DNA from: Cavia porcellus | Lineage: Eukaryota > Chordata > Mammalia > Rodentia > Caviidae | Length of the DNA: 64,000 nt | Direction: 5' to 3' | Assembly (NCBI RefSeq): GCF_034190915.1 | Contig: NW_026947544.1 | Span: 2,764,001 to 2,828,000 of the forward strand | Shown here: piece after piece, positions 1-12,034 of the stretch | Position numbering within the stretch: position 1 is the first letter of the stretch | Layout: every line of letters begins with the position of its first letter | Made by a program: the position numbers and the translations under genes | Notes under the pieces: model-generated | Database searches by the model: none | The model's input: the letters and a program-made list of their open reading frames with translations, nothing else | Told to the model about the DNA's origin: nothing

Positions 1-205
1 AATCAACAATGGCTAACATAATGTCTCTTATTCTCTTCAGAATAGCTCTTCAATAGCTGGTACCAAAAAAAAAAAAAATGTTGTATATTAAACTCATGTA
101 TATTAAAATCAAATAAAAAACAATAAAACCAATCAAAACAAAGAATAGCAGCATTGTTGGACTTCAAAATGAGATGATAAAAAATTAGCTATGTATCATT
201 ATCAT
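1..205 (-). mobile_element. Old L1 3'UTR fragment, left part, split by L1-A
   Basis: This A+T-rich stretch resembles the old L1 3'UTR at about 32410-32760, with shared phrases such as ggctaacataatg and tagctcttcaata. It continues at 5948 once L1-A and one TSD copy are removed, which confirms that L1-A landed in an older 3'UTR. There is no coding potential. The orientation is inferred from resemblance to other minus-strand 3'UTR copies. Confidence 0.6.
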
Positions 206-218
206 CTAAGTAACTATT
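206..218. repeat. Target-site duplication of L1-A, left copy
   Basis: The 13-bp word ctaagtaactatt lies beside the T-rich (complement of poly-A) end of L1-A and recurs exactly at 5935-5947 beyond the L1-A 5' end. This is the expected footprint of target-primed reverse transcription. Confidence 0.85.
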
Positions 219-944
219 TTTAAAAAAATTTTATTTAAAAGGAAAAAAGAGAAAAAACAAAACAAAACAAAGCAGTGTAAGGGTACAATTAATACAGAGC
301 TACAAAAAAAAGTAAGAAATCACCAGTTAATAGATTACAAATATCATCCTAGAGACAGTTGCTCAAGTCACAGTATCAAAGCATACAAAGTGGACATTTA
401 AACAGTGAGATTGCAAACAGTTGTGTTCAATGATCCAACCAAAAACATTAATATGGGCATATATTTAATACCCCTAAACACACTTACAGTTGTATACTTT
501 AGAGCACTTTTTTTCCTCTCTTTTTTACAACAAAATTTACAAATTTTGGGTTTTATTACTCCTTAGTTCTTATTACTTTTTTTTTTGGAAGAGAATAAAG
601 TCAAATACGGCAAAGCAAAGCTGTCAGTCAAAGGCAAGGATAGACATAGCACATGATGTAAAAACAGAGTACAAGGTTATTAACAATGGTTACCATATGC
701 CTTTTGCTTCCTTAGAAAGAATTGTCTATCTCATTAGGTATTATAAAGTTGAACAAAACAGTAGGGAACAAGACCAATAAAACCTAAACCTTGTAAACAC
801 TACAGTACTTCCAAAGAAGATAATAGTCAAACCATAATGGGCATAATAGTGAATGTTATTGTTTTCAAAGTAGTTGACTATACCTTCAAAATTGATACTA
901 TTATACAGAACGGAACAGTGTCTAATCAGTCAAAACAAGTTAGT

Positions 945-3900
945 GGTCAGATGGATTCTCAATGTGGCTTTAATTTGCATTTCTCTAATGACCAATGATG
1001 ATGAACATTTTTTCATGTATTTATTTGCCATTTGTATTTCTTCATCTGAGAATTGTGTATTCATCTCAGATGCCCACTGTTGGATTGGATCTTTGAATTT
1101 TGGGGGTCTGAGTTTTTTAAAATTCTTTTTATGTTTTAGACAAAAGTCCCTCATCTGAGGGGGAGTTCACTAAGATCTTTTCCCAGTTTGTGGGTTTTCT
1201 TTTCACTATGCTGGAGATTTCTTTTGACATGCAGAAACTTTTTAATAAGAGGTGGTCACAGTTATTGATTCTGGGAAATATTTCCCATGCAGTTTGAGTC
1301 CTGTTCATGAATTTTCTACCTACCACCATGTCTTCAAGGTTTCTACCCAATTTGTCTTCCAATAGATTTAATGTTTCTGTTTTAATATTCAGATCTTTGA
1401 TCCATTTAGATTTTAATTTAGTACATGGTGATAGGCATTGGTCTAGCTTTAGTTTTCGGCAAATGGAGAGCCAGTTTTTCCAACACCATTTATTAAACAG
1501 ACTATCGTTCTTCCAGTGAACCTGCTTGGCTCCTTTATCAAAGATAAGGTGGTTGAGTGTGTTTGTAGTTGTGGTTGTATCTTCTAATCTATTTCATTGA
1601 TCTTTGGCTCTGTTTTGATTACAGTACCGTGTTGATTTTATTACTGTTGCTTTGTAGTATAACTTCAAGTCAGGGATTGTGATGCCTCCTGCCTTGCCTT
1701 TGCTGTTTAGGATTGCCTTTGCTATTCTAGGTCTCTTCTGGTTCCAGATGAATTTTAGGAGTGATTTCTCTAGATTTATAAGGTATGTTGATGGTATTTT
1801 TATTGGGATTTCATTGAATCTGTATAACAGCTTTGGGAGAATGGCCATTTTCACAATGTTTGTCTTTCTATCCATGAGCAAGGGATGTCTTTTCATTTTC
1901 TGAGATCACATTCAATTTATTTTTTCAATGTATTATAATTTTCACTGTATAGGTCTTTCACTTCTTTTGTAAGAGTAATTCCTAAATAATTCATTTTTTT
2001 GCTTGCTAGTGTGAAGAGTGTGGTTTCTCTTATTTTCCTCTCTGTGATTTTGTTGTCAGTGTATAGGAATGCTATTTATTTCTGAGTATTGATTTTGTAT
2101 CCAGCTACATTACTGAGTTTATTTATTATATCTAAGAGTATTTCAATGGAGTTTAGGGGGTCTTCTATGTAGAGTATCATGTCATCTGCAAACAATGATA
2201 ATTTAACTTCTTCTTTTCCTATCTTTACCCCTTTTATTTCTCTCTCTTGTCTAATTGCTCTGGCTAGTACTTCCAGTACTATATTAAATAGGAGTGGTGA
2301 TAAAGGACATCCTTTTCTTGTGCCTGATTTTAAAGTAAAGGCTTTCAATTTTTGGCCATTTAGTATGATACTGGCTATTGGTTTGTCATAAATGGCCTTT
2401 ATTATACTGAGGTAAAGACCATCTATTCTAATTTTCTGTAGAGTTCTTATCATGAATGAATGTGGGACCTTATCAAAGGCTTTTTCTGCATCTATAGAAA
2501 TGCTCATGTGATTCTTACTTTTGGCTTTATTGATATGGTGGATTACATTTATTGATTTACATATGTTGAACCATCCCTGCATTCCTTGGATGAATCCCAC
2601 TTGGTCATGGTGTATAATCTTCTTGATGTATTGCTGCATCCTGTTTGCCAATATTTTATTGAGGATTTTTGTGTCTGTGTTCATTAGGGAGATTGGACGT
2701 TAGTTCTCTTTTTTAGTTGGGTCTTTCTCAGGTTTTGGTTCTAAAGTAATATTTGCTTCCAGGAATGACTTAGGAAGGTTGCTTCCCTTACAATTTCATT
2801 GAATGGTTTGAGGAGTGTTGGCATTAGGTTTTCTTTGTATTTCTTGTAGAATTCTGCAGTGAATCCATCTGGGCCTGGGCTCTTCTTTGTAGGTAAAGAC
2901 TTAACTACATTTTCAATTTCATTAATAGAGATTGGGTTATTCAGCAGTTCACATCCTCTTGATCTAGCTTTGATACTTCATATGTTTCTAGGAGTCTGTC
3001 TATTTCTTCTGTGTTATCAAACCTTTGAGAGTAAAGGTTTTTGAAATAGGCGTTGATGATCTTTTGTATTTCCATAGAGTCTGTAGTGATTTCACCTTTT
3101 TCATTTCTTATTGCATGAATTTGAGCTTTTTCTTCCCTTTTTAAAATAAGTTTACATAGGGGCTTATCGATTTTTTTTATTCTTTCAAAGAACCAATCTT
3201 TGATTTGTTGTTTCTTTGGATTGTTTTCTTAGTCTATTGCATTGATTCCTGCTCTGGTTTTTATAATTGCCTCTCTTCTGTTGGGTTTGGGCTGGACTTG
3301 GTCTTCTTTTTCTAGCTGTTTGAGGTGTAGCATCAGGTTATTTATTTGTATTCATTTTGTTTTCCTGATGTGGGAACTCAGTGCAATAAATTTTCCTCTG
3401 AGGACACCTTTCATTGTATCCCAGAGATTCTGGTAAGTTGTGTCTGTATTTTCATTTTCTTGTAGGTATTGTTTAATTTCTTCTTTAATTTCCTCTGTGA
3501 CCCACTGATTACTCAATAGTGTGTTGTTATATAGTTTCCATGTGTTTGTGGGATTTTTGCAGTATCTTCTATCATTAATGTCTAATTTCAAAGCACTATG
3601 ATCTGATATCATGCAAGGGATGATTTCAACTCTTTTGCATTTGTTTAAATATGTTCTGTGAACTAATATATGGTCTATTTTAGAGAACAACCCATGTACT
3701 GCTGAGAAGAATGTGTGTTCTGATGTTGTTGGGTGGAACATTCTGTATATGTCTATCAAGTCCATTTGTTTACAAGTTTGATTCAGGTCTGTTATTTCTT
3801 TGCTCATTTTCTGTCTGGTTGATCTGTCCCTTGATGTCAAAGGAGTGTTAAGGTCTCCTGTTATAATTGTGTTACTGATAATTTGAGTTTTCATTTCTGT

Positions 3901-4317
3901 TAATAGTTGTGTTATATAACTGGGTGCTTTGGAGTTTGGTGCATATATATTTAAGATAGCTATCTCTTCCTCTTGGACTTTTCCCCTTACGAGTATGTAG
4001 TAACCTTCTTTGTCCTTTATGGTCATTGTTGGTTTAAAGTTCACGTTGTCTGCAAACAGAATGGCTACTGCTGCTTTTTTTTTTTTTTTTTTGGATTCCT
4101 GTTGCATGAAGTATTGTTTTCCATTCTTTGACTTTCAGTCTGTGAGTATCCTTCTGGGTTAGATGGGTTTCCTGTAAACAGCAAATGGTTGGATTTTGTT
4201 TTTGATCCATTGTGCTAGTCTGTTTCTTTTGATTGGTGCATTGAGACCATTTACATTAATGGTTATTACTGTTAAATGCTGGTTTATTGTTGACATGTTA
4301 TCTCTCTGCTGTTGCAT
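945..4317 (-). pseudogene. L1-A ORF2 remnant (endonuclease-reverse transcriptase)
   Basis: ORF2 protein nicks target DNA and reverse-transcribes L1 RNA in the nucleus. The endonuclease part (3352-4107) reads open with the motifs LNIYAPN, GDLNTPL, SKIDHIL and SDHSALKL. The reverse-transcriptase core (2076-2684) contains [20 protein letters not shown] and FADDMILY. A long A-run interrupts the frame near 4080, several frameshifts separate the blocks, and the Cys-rich C-terminus is deleted. Copies from this and the L1-G pair read TRKGCPLSP where L1-I reads TRQGCPLSP, a shared derived change. The domains are certain; the remnant is non-functional. Confidence 0.9.
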
Positions 4318-4336
4318 CTTTATCTTTCTGTTCTGT

Positions 4337-5379
4337 TTAATTATCTGCTTTGCTTAATGCTTTTTCCTTTGTGTTTCTAAACCTCCCTCAATATTTTTTG
4401 CAGGGTTGGTTTGGTGTTCATGAAGTTCTTCACCTGTTCTTTGTCATGGAAGTATTGTATTTCACCATTGATTTTGAATGATTGTTTTTCAGGGTATATC
4501 AGTTTAGGTTGGAAATCATTTTGCTTTAGGATCTGGGACTTCACTCCATGCTCTTCTTGACTTTATTGTTTGTGCTGAGAAGTCTGCTGTAATTCCGATA
4601 GGTTTTCCTTTATAAGTGATCTGTCTTTTCTCTCTGACAGCTTTTAGTAATCTATTCTTGTATTGGATTTCTGGGATGGTGATTATTATATGTCTGGGTG
4701 TAGCTCTATTTTGGTTATGACTATTTGGAGTTCTATAGGCTTCACTGAACCTGATGTCGGTCTCTGATCTCATGCTTGGGAAATTTTCAACTATTACTTC
4801 TCTAACTATCCTCTTGACATCCTTTATGTTGTCCCCTTCTTTTTCATTAATCCCAAGCAATCTTATGTTGTTTTTCTTTGCATCATCTTGCAGTTGTTAA
4901 ATGGTTATTTCCTGATTCCTTATTATTTTCAAAAGATCTTTCCTTTCCTGTTCACTAGCTGCAATCCTGTCTTCAAGGTCTGAAATTCTATCTTCACTTT
5001 CATTGAGGTGGTTTTTACAGCTTTCTGTGAAGTTTTTAATTTCCTGTATATCTCTGTGCGTCTGCTTTATGTATTCTGTTTGTTTCTTATATTGATCATC
5101 CAGGCATTCTATCTTTTTGTTTATTTCCTCCAATTTTTTAAGTGTGTTTTCTTTAGATATATTCAGAATCTCATTTCTTTTATCATTTCTTCTTTTACCT
5201 GGGAGATTATTTCGAGTTTGAATTCCTTTAAAGCTTCCTGGAGTTGCTTGTTTGTTTCAGTAACTATTCTGATGATATTTGACATGTATGGCATACATTT
5301 CTTCTATATACATTGCTCCTAGGGTTTCTTGAGATGGGCTGGAGGTTTGAGGTTGTAATTTGGTCTTTCGTTTTGTCAT
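4337..5379 (-). pseudogene. L1-A ORF1 remnant (RNA-binding chaperone)
   Basis: ORF1 protein is a trimeric coiled-coil nucleic-acid chaperone that packages L1 RNA. The start is the ATG whose complement lies at 5377-5379, matching the MTKRKTK start of L1-I. The coiled-coil part (4897-5133) is rich in Lys and Glu. The RNA-recognition and C-terminal part (4516-4860) has AYRTPNSHNQNRATPRHIII and ITYKGKPI. The reading frame is broken between these blocks and near the end. The span of about 347 codons agrees with the usual L1 ORF1 length. Confidence 0.85.
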
Positions 5380-5934
5380 TTTCCTATATTTCTCTGTTTC
5401 AAGTGTTATTTGAAAGCTTCCTCAGTGTCTGTTGGAAATCCACTTCTATATTCATATAGAAGGGACTCTGGCACCCAGTTCCCCCAGGCTGCTGGGCCTC
5501 TGGAACAATGGCCCTCTTCTGTCTGTTTAGAACTCTGTAATTCTAGATAAGCTGGGCTCCAAGGACACTATGCGCTGGCCTGCTTGCTCGAAACTCCACA
5601 GTTCTACAAGTGCAGCCGGAATGGGGAGGTGGATGTAGGTGCCTGGAGCCCACTTAGCCACTTCACTGCACCCGGAAGGCTCAAGGGTCCCGAACAGTCT
5701 GGGCTTCGGGCTGAGTGCTTTGGGCACTTACCGCAGTCCGTGGGCCTCTGGACCTGGTGATGCTTGCCTGCTTGCTGAGAAATCCACAGTCCTCCAGACA
5801 CACAGGGAGGTGGATGCAGGCACCCCAGACACGCCCAGCCCTCACTCTGCACCCAGAGGGTGCAAGGTCCCAAATAGGCTGGGCTCCGGGGATAGTGTGC
5901 GCCTGCCTGCTTGCTGGCAACTCCCCAGTTCTCC
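5380..5934 (-). promoter_or_regulatory. L1-A 5'UTR, monomer-related promoter region
   Basis: This is a G+C-rich block upstream of ORF1, in contrast to its A+T-rich surroundings. It contains partial, diverged relatives of the L1-I monomer, including the phrase agaaatccacagtcctccag near 5779 and aggctgggctccgg near 5876. It probably acted as an internal promoter. Short open frames across it are artefacts of its high G+C content. Confidence 0.65.
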
Positions 5935-5947
5935 CTAAGTAACTATT
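5935..5947. repeat. Target-site duplication of L1-A, right copy
   Basis: Exact copy of the 13-bp word ctaagtaactatt at 206-218, directly after the L1-A 5' end. Confidence 0.85.
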
Positions 5948-6095
5948 GACACCATCATATGTTATAAAATCAATTTTTGTAAATTACTTGGGGGAAGATC
6001 TAGGCATGTATAAGCCTATACATGTACATCTATCCTTTCTATATTAGAGGGAAAAATATAACAAAATATAACAAAACAAAACAAAAAAACCCCCA
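5948..6095 (-). mobile_element. Old L1 3'UTR fragment, right part
   Basis: This continues the fragment at 1-205. It contains tctaggcatgtataagcc and a ctatcctttct phrase shared with about 32690-32740, and ends in an A-rich, C-run patch. It has no coding potential. Confidence 0.55.
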
Positions 6096-6865
6096 AGAAA
6101 ATCAATAAACAAAAGAGACTGTTGTAGTCAGGGGTTGTGAGAACAATGAGAACCAGGATATGGAGATTGTAATATTATTTTTATGATGGTCACTTAGAGT
6201 TAACACAAGAAAATGCAGGAAATCTATCCACAGCATTAAAGACATAGAATTTTTAGCCAAGGGTCTGAATCCCACCGCAATGCCCCATGAGTCCAGATGA
6301 AGATGCAAGCTCATGACAATGCCTCCCCTGAGTCCAACTGGAAGTCTAGAGCCCCCAAGGACTCACACCAGTCTCTTTTATGGATCCCTGCTTGGAAGGC
6401 CAAAAGGTCAGCAGTGGAAGCTGCCAGCCGAATGAAGGAGATTTGCTGGTAGGTTGAGTGTTTTATATTGGAATCAAGATGGAACACTCACAACAAAGAG
6501 CAAGGCTGTCCTGAAAATCACTATAGCCACCCTCCATGACATGGAGACCCCAAACCCTCTGATGATAAGTACAGTTGAGTACATGCCAGGAAGCCAGCAT
6601 GATGAGTTCATGATGGAGACCAAGTGGCATATGTCTTCTCCTCCGGAGCCAGGAAGCAATGCTCAATGTGAGGACCAGAGCTTCTCCAGGGGAACCTAAT
6701 GGCTCAAACAGCAACATGTAGGAGACCCTATAATGCCTCAATGCCTTAATGCGATTCAATGTATAGGTTCTCCTTCTCCATGTCTCTGTTTATTCTACAA
6801 CTTTCCTGGGGTGGAACATCTATGGTCAGTGCCCTGATGATGTAGTCTAGTTGATATTAAGTTGA
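6096..6865. other. Unrecognised non-L1 segment
   Basis: The composition is more balanced than in the flanking L1 sequence, and there is no match to the L1, HAL1 or 3'UTR modules of this window. Short open frames exist on both strands: 6454-6699 plus (81 codons) and 6463-6759 minus (98 codons, with hydrophobic stretches). I recognise no protein family in them. It could be an old LTR, a decayed retrocopy or unique DNA. Confidence 0.3.
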
Positions 6866-6867
6866 CT

Positions 6868-7984
6868 ACCAGTTTTTTTTATTTAAAGAGAAAAAACAAA
6901 ACAAAACAGAAAAAAGGGTAGAAATAACACAGAATTTCAGAAAAACAGAGTAAGAAATCACTAGTTGATAAGTTACATATTGTCATCTTAGAAATAGTTG
7001 TTCAAGTTACAAAATTAAAGCATACAAAGTGACATTCAAATAATGACATGGTAAACAGTTCTGCTCAATGATGCAACAAAAACTCAGCAATATGGTTATC
7101 AGTCTTACACACTTGTTTTTTATCCTAAAGAGGGTAAGATTAAACATGACAAAACAGAACAAAACATTTCATAAGGAAACAATTTAAAGAAACACAGATT
7201 TCAAAGCAAGTCCACTGGAAATCTTCACTGTCAATTTTATTGAGTCTAGTTTTCTTCCTAATAGTTGTCCCTATCTTCACACACATTGAATATTTACTGA
7301 ACATTATAGAACTAATCTTTATCTTTATGTGTACTGAAATTGAACATGAGACTAGTCTAATATCACTCTGAACAGTGAGTGATACTATTGTTAGATTTTA
7401 TATCATAATGCTACAGAATTAGCATTGGGTTTCTTAGTGTTTCTTCTTTAGAGTATCTGTTTATTACATCATGCATTATATAATCTGTTCCCATAAATAG
7501 TTTAAAAATTCTTCCAATGTGTTTATCTCTACATGTATGTCTGTACTTTCTGTATTATAGGGAAAACAGTTTTTAATCCATAACAGAGACAAATAAATAA
7601 CAATAACAAAAAGTCCAAAACCATAACAATATAGGCTTTCAAAACAAGGTGGTATGAACATCACTAAGGTTGTTATTTTGCATAGCTATTTTCAAATGAG
7701 CTACTCAGAATGCCAGATATAAACAGGAAAAATTGATCTAATCCTATGAATGTTAGCTATTTTGTTCCAAAAATAGAGTAGTACAATGAGCTATTTTAAG
7801 TGTACACATACAAACTTATACCTTTTAACTTTCCTTTCCTTCTCTCCCTTTCTCCATCTGGGTTATTTGTTCCCCTTGTAGCAGTTTCTTACCCTTTCAT
7901 AAAATTTACAGAACATTTTGGATCTTATTTAGTCATTCAGTTTCACTTAGCTTAGTGATCCAGTTTCTCACACTAGGGACACAA
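6868..7984 (-). mobile_element. L1-B 3'UTR
   Basis: The left end carries the T-rich, AAATAAA-like tail in complement, followed by the family's conserved end block (gtaagaaatcactagttgat, tcatcttagaaatagttg). The block is shared with many 3' ends in this window. A pyrimidine-rich stretch at about 7830-7860 is not seen in the other copies. Confidence 0.7.
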
Positions 7985-9897
7985 TAAGGAATTTATACAT
8001 ATGAGTTTGATTTATTGGAGTTATGAGTATGGTCTCAAGTCACATCCATTTACCTGTGAAAGCCTTGATGTGATCCTTATTTATGATTAAGTAGTACTCC
8101 ATTGCATAAAAAGGTCACAATTTTGATAAATCTATTCATAAATTGATGAGAATTTAGGTTGTTTCCAAGATCTGGCTAGTACAAATTGTACTGCTATAAA
8201 CATGGGTGTACATATATCACTGTAGTATGAAATTTGTTTTATACCCTGAAGCAGGGTACCTGGGTCAAATGGGATAGCCACTCCCAGCTTTCTAAAGAAA
8301 TCCCTGATTTCCACAGTGGCTGCACAAGTTTACACTCTCACCAGTGTATAGAAGACTTCCTTTCCCACTACAGCCACTCCAGCATTTGTCATTAATTGTT
8401 TTCTTGTCCTGTCCATTCTTTAAGGAATGTTGTTTTAATTTGCATTTCTCTAATGATCAACCTTATGGAACATTTTTCATGTATTTATTTTCCATTTGTA
8501 TTCATCTGACACATATGTATTCATTTCAGATGCCCACTTTTGGATTCCAGAGGAGAGATTTTGTTTAATTCTTTATATGTTTTAGATAGAAGTCCTTTGT
8601 CTGAGGACAGTTGGCTAAGAATTTTTTCCCAATTCATGGGTTTTCTTTTCACTCTGTTGGAATTTCTCTTGAAATGAAAAAAAAAAAAAAACTTTTCAGA
8701 AGATAAGATCCCAGGTGCTTATTCTGGGTAGTGTTTCCTGTACAGTTTGTTTTTTGTTTTTGAATTCCCTGTGTGTATTCAAGGTCTCTACATATCTTGC
8801 CTTCCAGCACATTTGATGTTTCTGATTTAATATTGAAATCTTTCATCCATTTTCACTTTAATTTAATACATACTAATAGGCATGAATCTATTTTTGTTTT
8901 TTGACATATGAGAAGACAGTTTTTCCAACACCACTTATTAAACAGGCTGTCTTTCTTCCAGTGAACATGTTTGGCCCTTTGTCAAAGATAAGTTACCTGA
9001 GTGTGTTAGTAGTTGTAGTTGTATCTTCTAATCTATTCCATTTATCTTCATTTATCTGTTTTTAATCCCAGTACCATGCTGATTTTTATTCCAGTACCAT
9101 GCTGATTTAGCATCAAATTATTTATTTGTAGTATAACTTCAAGTCAGGGATTGTGATGCCTCCTGCTTTGCCTTTGTTGGCTAGAATTGCCTTTGCTATT
9201 CTAGGTCTCTTTTGGTTGCAAATGAATTTTAGCAATGATTTCCCTAGATCTGCTATGTATGCTAATGACATTTTAATTAGAATTTTATTAAATCTGTCTA
9301 ACAGCTTTGGAATAATGGTCACTTTCACAGTGTTCGTCCTTTCTAAAGACAAGGAATGTCTTTCCAGTTTCAGACATCCTCTTCGATTTTTTTTTCAAAG
9401 TATTCTAATTTTTATCATATAGATCTTTTGCTTCCTTTGTTAGATTAATTCATAAGTATTTCATTATTTTGGATGATATTGTGAAGGATGTGGTTTCTAT
9501 TGTTTTTGTTGTTTGTGGGTGTTGTTTGTGTACAGAAATGGTATTGATTTTTGAGTGCTGACTTTGTATCCAGCTATATTACTGGCTTTGGTTATTATAT
9601 ATAGATGTCCTTCAGTTTAATTTTGGGGATCTTACATATAGAGTATTATACCATCTGCAAATAATGATAGTTTACCTTTTCATCTTCTGTCTTTATCCTT
9701 TTTTTCTTTAACTCCTCTGGCTAATGTTTCCAGCACTATGTTGTATAGGAATGGTGATAATGGGCATCCTTGTTTTTGTCCATTTAGTATAATGTTGGCT
9801 GCTGGTTTGTCAGATGGCTTTTATCATATTGAGATAAACACCATATACTCCAATTTGGTTACTGTGAGTAGGATTTTATCAAGTGTAGGATTTTATC

Positions 9898-9913
9898 AAA
9901 AGCTTTTTCTGCA
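9898..9913. repeat. Target-site duplication of L1-C, left copy
   Basis: The 16-bp word aaaagctttttctgca is repeated at 10199-10214 and brackets the L1-C tail. It is itself L1-B ORF2 sequence (the AEKAF region in complement), so the host element reads continuously once the insert is removed. Confidence 0.85.
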
Positions 9914-10198
9914 GAGCTCTAACAGATATAACAGCAAGTGTGTTTAGGGGTGTTAAATAGCTGACTATATCAATGTTTTTGGATCATTGAACACAGCTGT
10001 TTGCAGTCTCCCTGTTTGAATGTCCACCTTGTATTCTTTGATACTGTGATTTGAGCAACTATTTTCAAGATGATAATATGTAATCTACTAACAGGTGATT
10101 TCTTACTGTTATTTTTTTTTTTGTAGTTCTGTATTATGTGTACCCTTACACCACTTTGTTTTGTTTTGTGTTTTTCTCTTTTTCCTCTTAAATTAAAA
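9914..10198 (+). mobile_element. L1-C: 5'-truncated young L1 tail
   Basis: This is the last 285 bases of the L1 3'UTR. It matches the complement of the L1-I 3' end closely, including acagctgtttgcagtctccc and ttcttactgttat, and terminates in cctcttaaattaaaaaaaa. A 16-bp TSD flanks it. The severe 5' truncation is typical of aborted L1 reverse transcription. It carries no coding sequence. Confidence 0.9.
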
Positions 10199-10214
10199 AA
10201 AAGCTTTTTCTGCA
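10199..10214. repeat. Target-site duplication of L1-C, right copy
   Basis: Second copy of aaaagctttttctgca, immediately after the poly-A end of L1-C; it overlaps the tail's A-run. Confidence 0.85.
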
Positions 10215-12034
10215 TCAATTTAAATGATCATGTGATTTTTACCTTTGGTTATATTGATTTGGCTTATTATGTTTATTGATTTGAATATATTGAACCATTC
10301 CTGCATTTCTGGGATGAATTCCATTTGGTCTTCATGTATAATCTGCTTGATGATTTGCTGCATTCTGTTGACCAGGTTTTTATTGGGGATTTTGCATTTA
10401 TGTTCATTAGGGAGACTGGCCTATAGTTCTTTTTTTTGGTTGGGTCTTTGTCTAATGTTGATGTTAAGGCAATACTTGCTTCCAAGAATGAGTTAGGGAG
10501 AATTGCTTTCCTTTCAATTCCATTGAAAAGTTTGCTGTGTGTTGGAATCAAGTCTTAATTTCTTCTAGAATTCTGCAGTGAATCCATTAGGACTATGACT
10601 TCTTTTTTGGTAAGGTTTAAATTATATTTTCAGTTTCATTAACTGAAATTAGGTTATTCAGCAGATTTGTGTCTTCTTGATTTAGCTATGGTAATTCATA
10701 CATTTGTAGGAATCTATTTATATTCTGTTATTGAACATATAAGAGTAAAGTTTTTAAAAGTAGGAATTTAAGACCTTCTGTATTTCAAATGGGAGTATAA
10801 TGATTGCACCTTTTTATTCTTTATTTACTGAATTTGAGTGTTTGCTGTCCTTTTTTATAATGAGTTTGGTTAGGGGCTTACCAATTTTATTTATTCTTTC
10901 AAAGAATCAACTCTTCAATTCATTAATTCTTTGAATTATTTTCTTAGTCTCTTTTGCATTACTTTCTGCTCCAGTCTTTATACTTTTCTCCCTTCTTAGT
11001 TTTGGACTCAATTTTCTCTTCTTTTTGTAGCTGTTTAATATGTAGCATTGAGTTATTTATTTGTGTTTGTTATGTTTTCCTGGTGTAGGAATTCATTGCA
11101 ATGAATTTCCCTCTGAGGACTGATTCGTTGCATCCCACAGCTTCTAGTAAGTTGTATTTGCATTTTCATTTATTTGTAAATACAGTTTAATTTCTTCTTT
11201 AATTTGTTCTGTGACTAATTGATTATTTGAGTGTATTATTTAATTTCCATGTATTAATGGAATTTTTGCAATTTTCTTTGTCACTGATTTCTAATTTCCT
11301 GCCACATTGATCATATAATATGCACGGGGAAGTTTCAATTCTTTTGCATGTACTTAAGCATTTTCTTTGGGGTAGTTTATGGTTTATTTTAGAGAAAATT
11401 CCATGTGAATCTGAGAAGAATGTATATTCTGATGTTCATGGAACATGTACACTTCTGTACATGTCACTAAGTTCATTTGCTCACAAGTTTTATTCAGTTC
11501 TGTTATTTCTTTACTGACTTTATGTCTAGTTGATCTGTTTTTTTTTTGTGTTAAACAGGTGTTAAGGTCACTTGTTATAAATGTGTTATTACTTATTTGA
11601 TTTTTCATTTATATTGATATATGTTTTATAAAGGTTAGTACTCCTATATTTGATGAATATAAATTTAGGATTTTTATCTCTTCCTCTTGAAGTTTCCCCC
11701 TAACTAGTATGTAGTGACCATCTTTATCTCCATTTTCGGTTTGAAGTTCATATTGTCTACCATCAGAATAGCTACCTCTGCCATTTTTTTGGGAGTTTTT
11801 GTTGCCTGAAGTATTGTTATGCATTCTTAACTTTCAGGCTATGAATTTCCTTTTGGGCTACATGGGTTTCTTGTATGCAGCATGTGCTTGAATGTTGTTT
11901 CTTGATCCATTCTACCAGTCTAGTTCTTTTAACTGGTGAATTGAAGCCATTTATATTATTGGTTACAACTTATATATTGGCTTATATTTGTCATGTTATT
12001 TTTCTACTTTTGGTTGTTTACCTTTCTCCTCTGT

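Larger units (their letters stand above)
219..5934 (-). mobile_element. L1-A: nearly full-length LINE-1 with an internal deletion
   Basis: Read on the minus strand, this element has a G+C-rich 5'UTR (about 5380-5934), ORF1 (4337-5379), ORF2 (about 945-4317) and a 3'UTR ending at the T-rich run near 219. A 13-bp TSD flanks it. Around 940-950 the 3'UTR joins ORF2 directly. Compared with L1-I, about 0.9 kb covering the ORF2 C-terminus and the first part of the 3'UTR is missing. The segment at about 1190-3296 is nearly identical to L1-G in inverted orientation, although the two elements differ clearly on both sides. Many stops and frameshifts make it dead. Confidence 0.9.
7985..12015 (-). pseudogene. 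L1-B ORF2 remnant
   Basis: Fragments of every ORF2 region are recognisable in order on the minus strand. The endonuclease (about 11380-11820) has NNTFITSDLNTCL and [15 protein letters not shown]. The reverse-transcriptase region spans about 9650-10550. The C-terminal region (8132-8314) has a degraded GTLLQGIKQISYYSDICTPM stretch. Frameshifts and stops are frequent, and L1-C splits the region at 9914-10198. It is non-functional. Confidence 0.75.

Noticed and set aside
6463..6759. Possible receptor-like membrane protein remnant on the minus strand
   Set aside because: Hydrophobic patches occur, but no diagnostic motif of olfactory, vomeronasal or other receptor families could be aligned.
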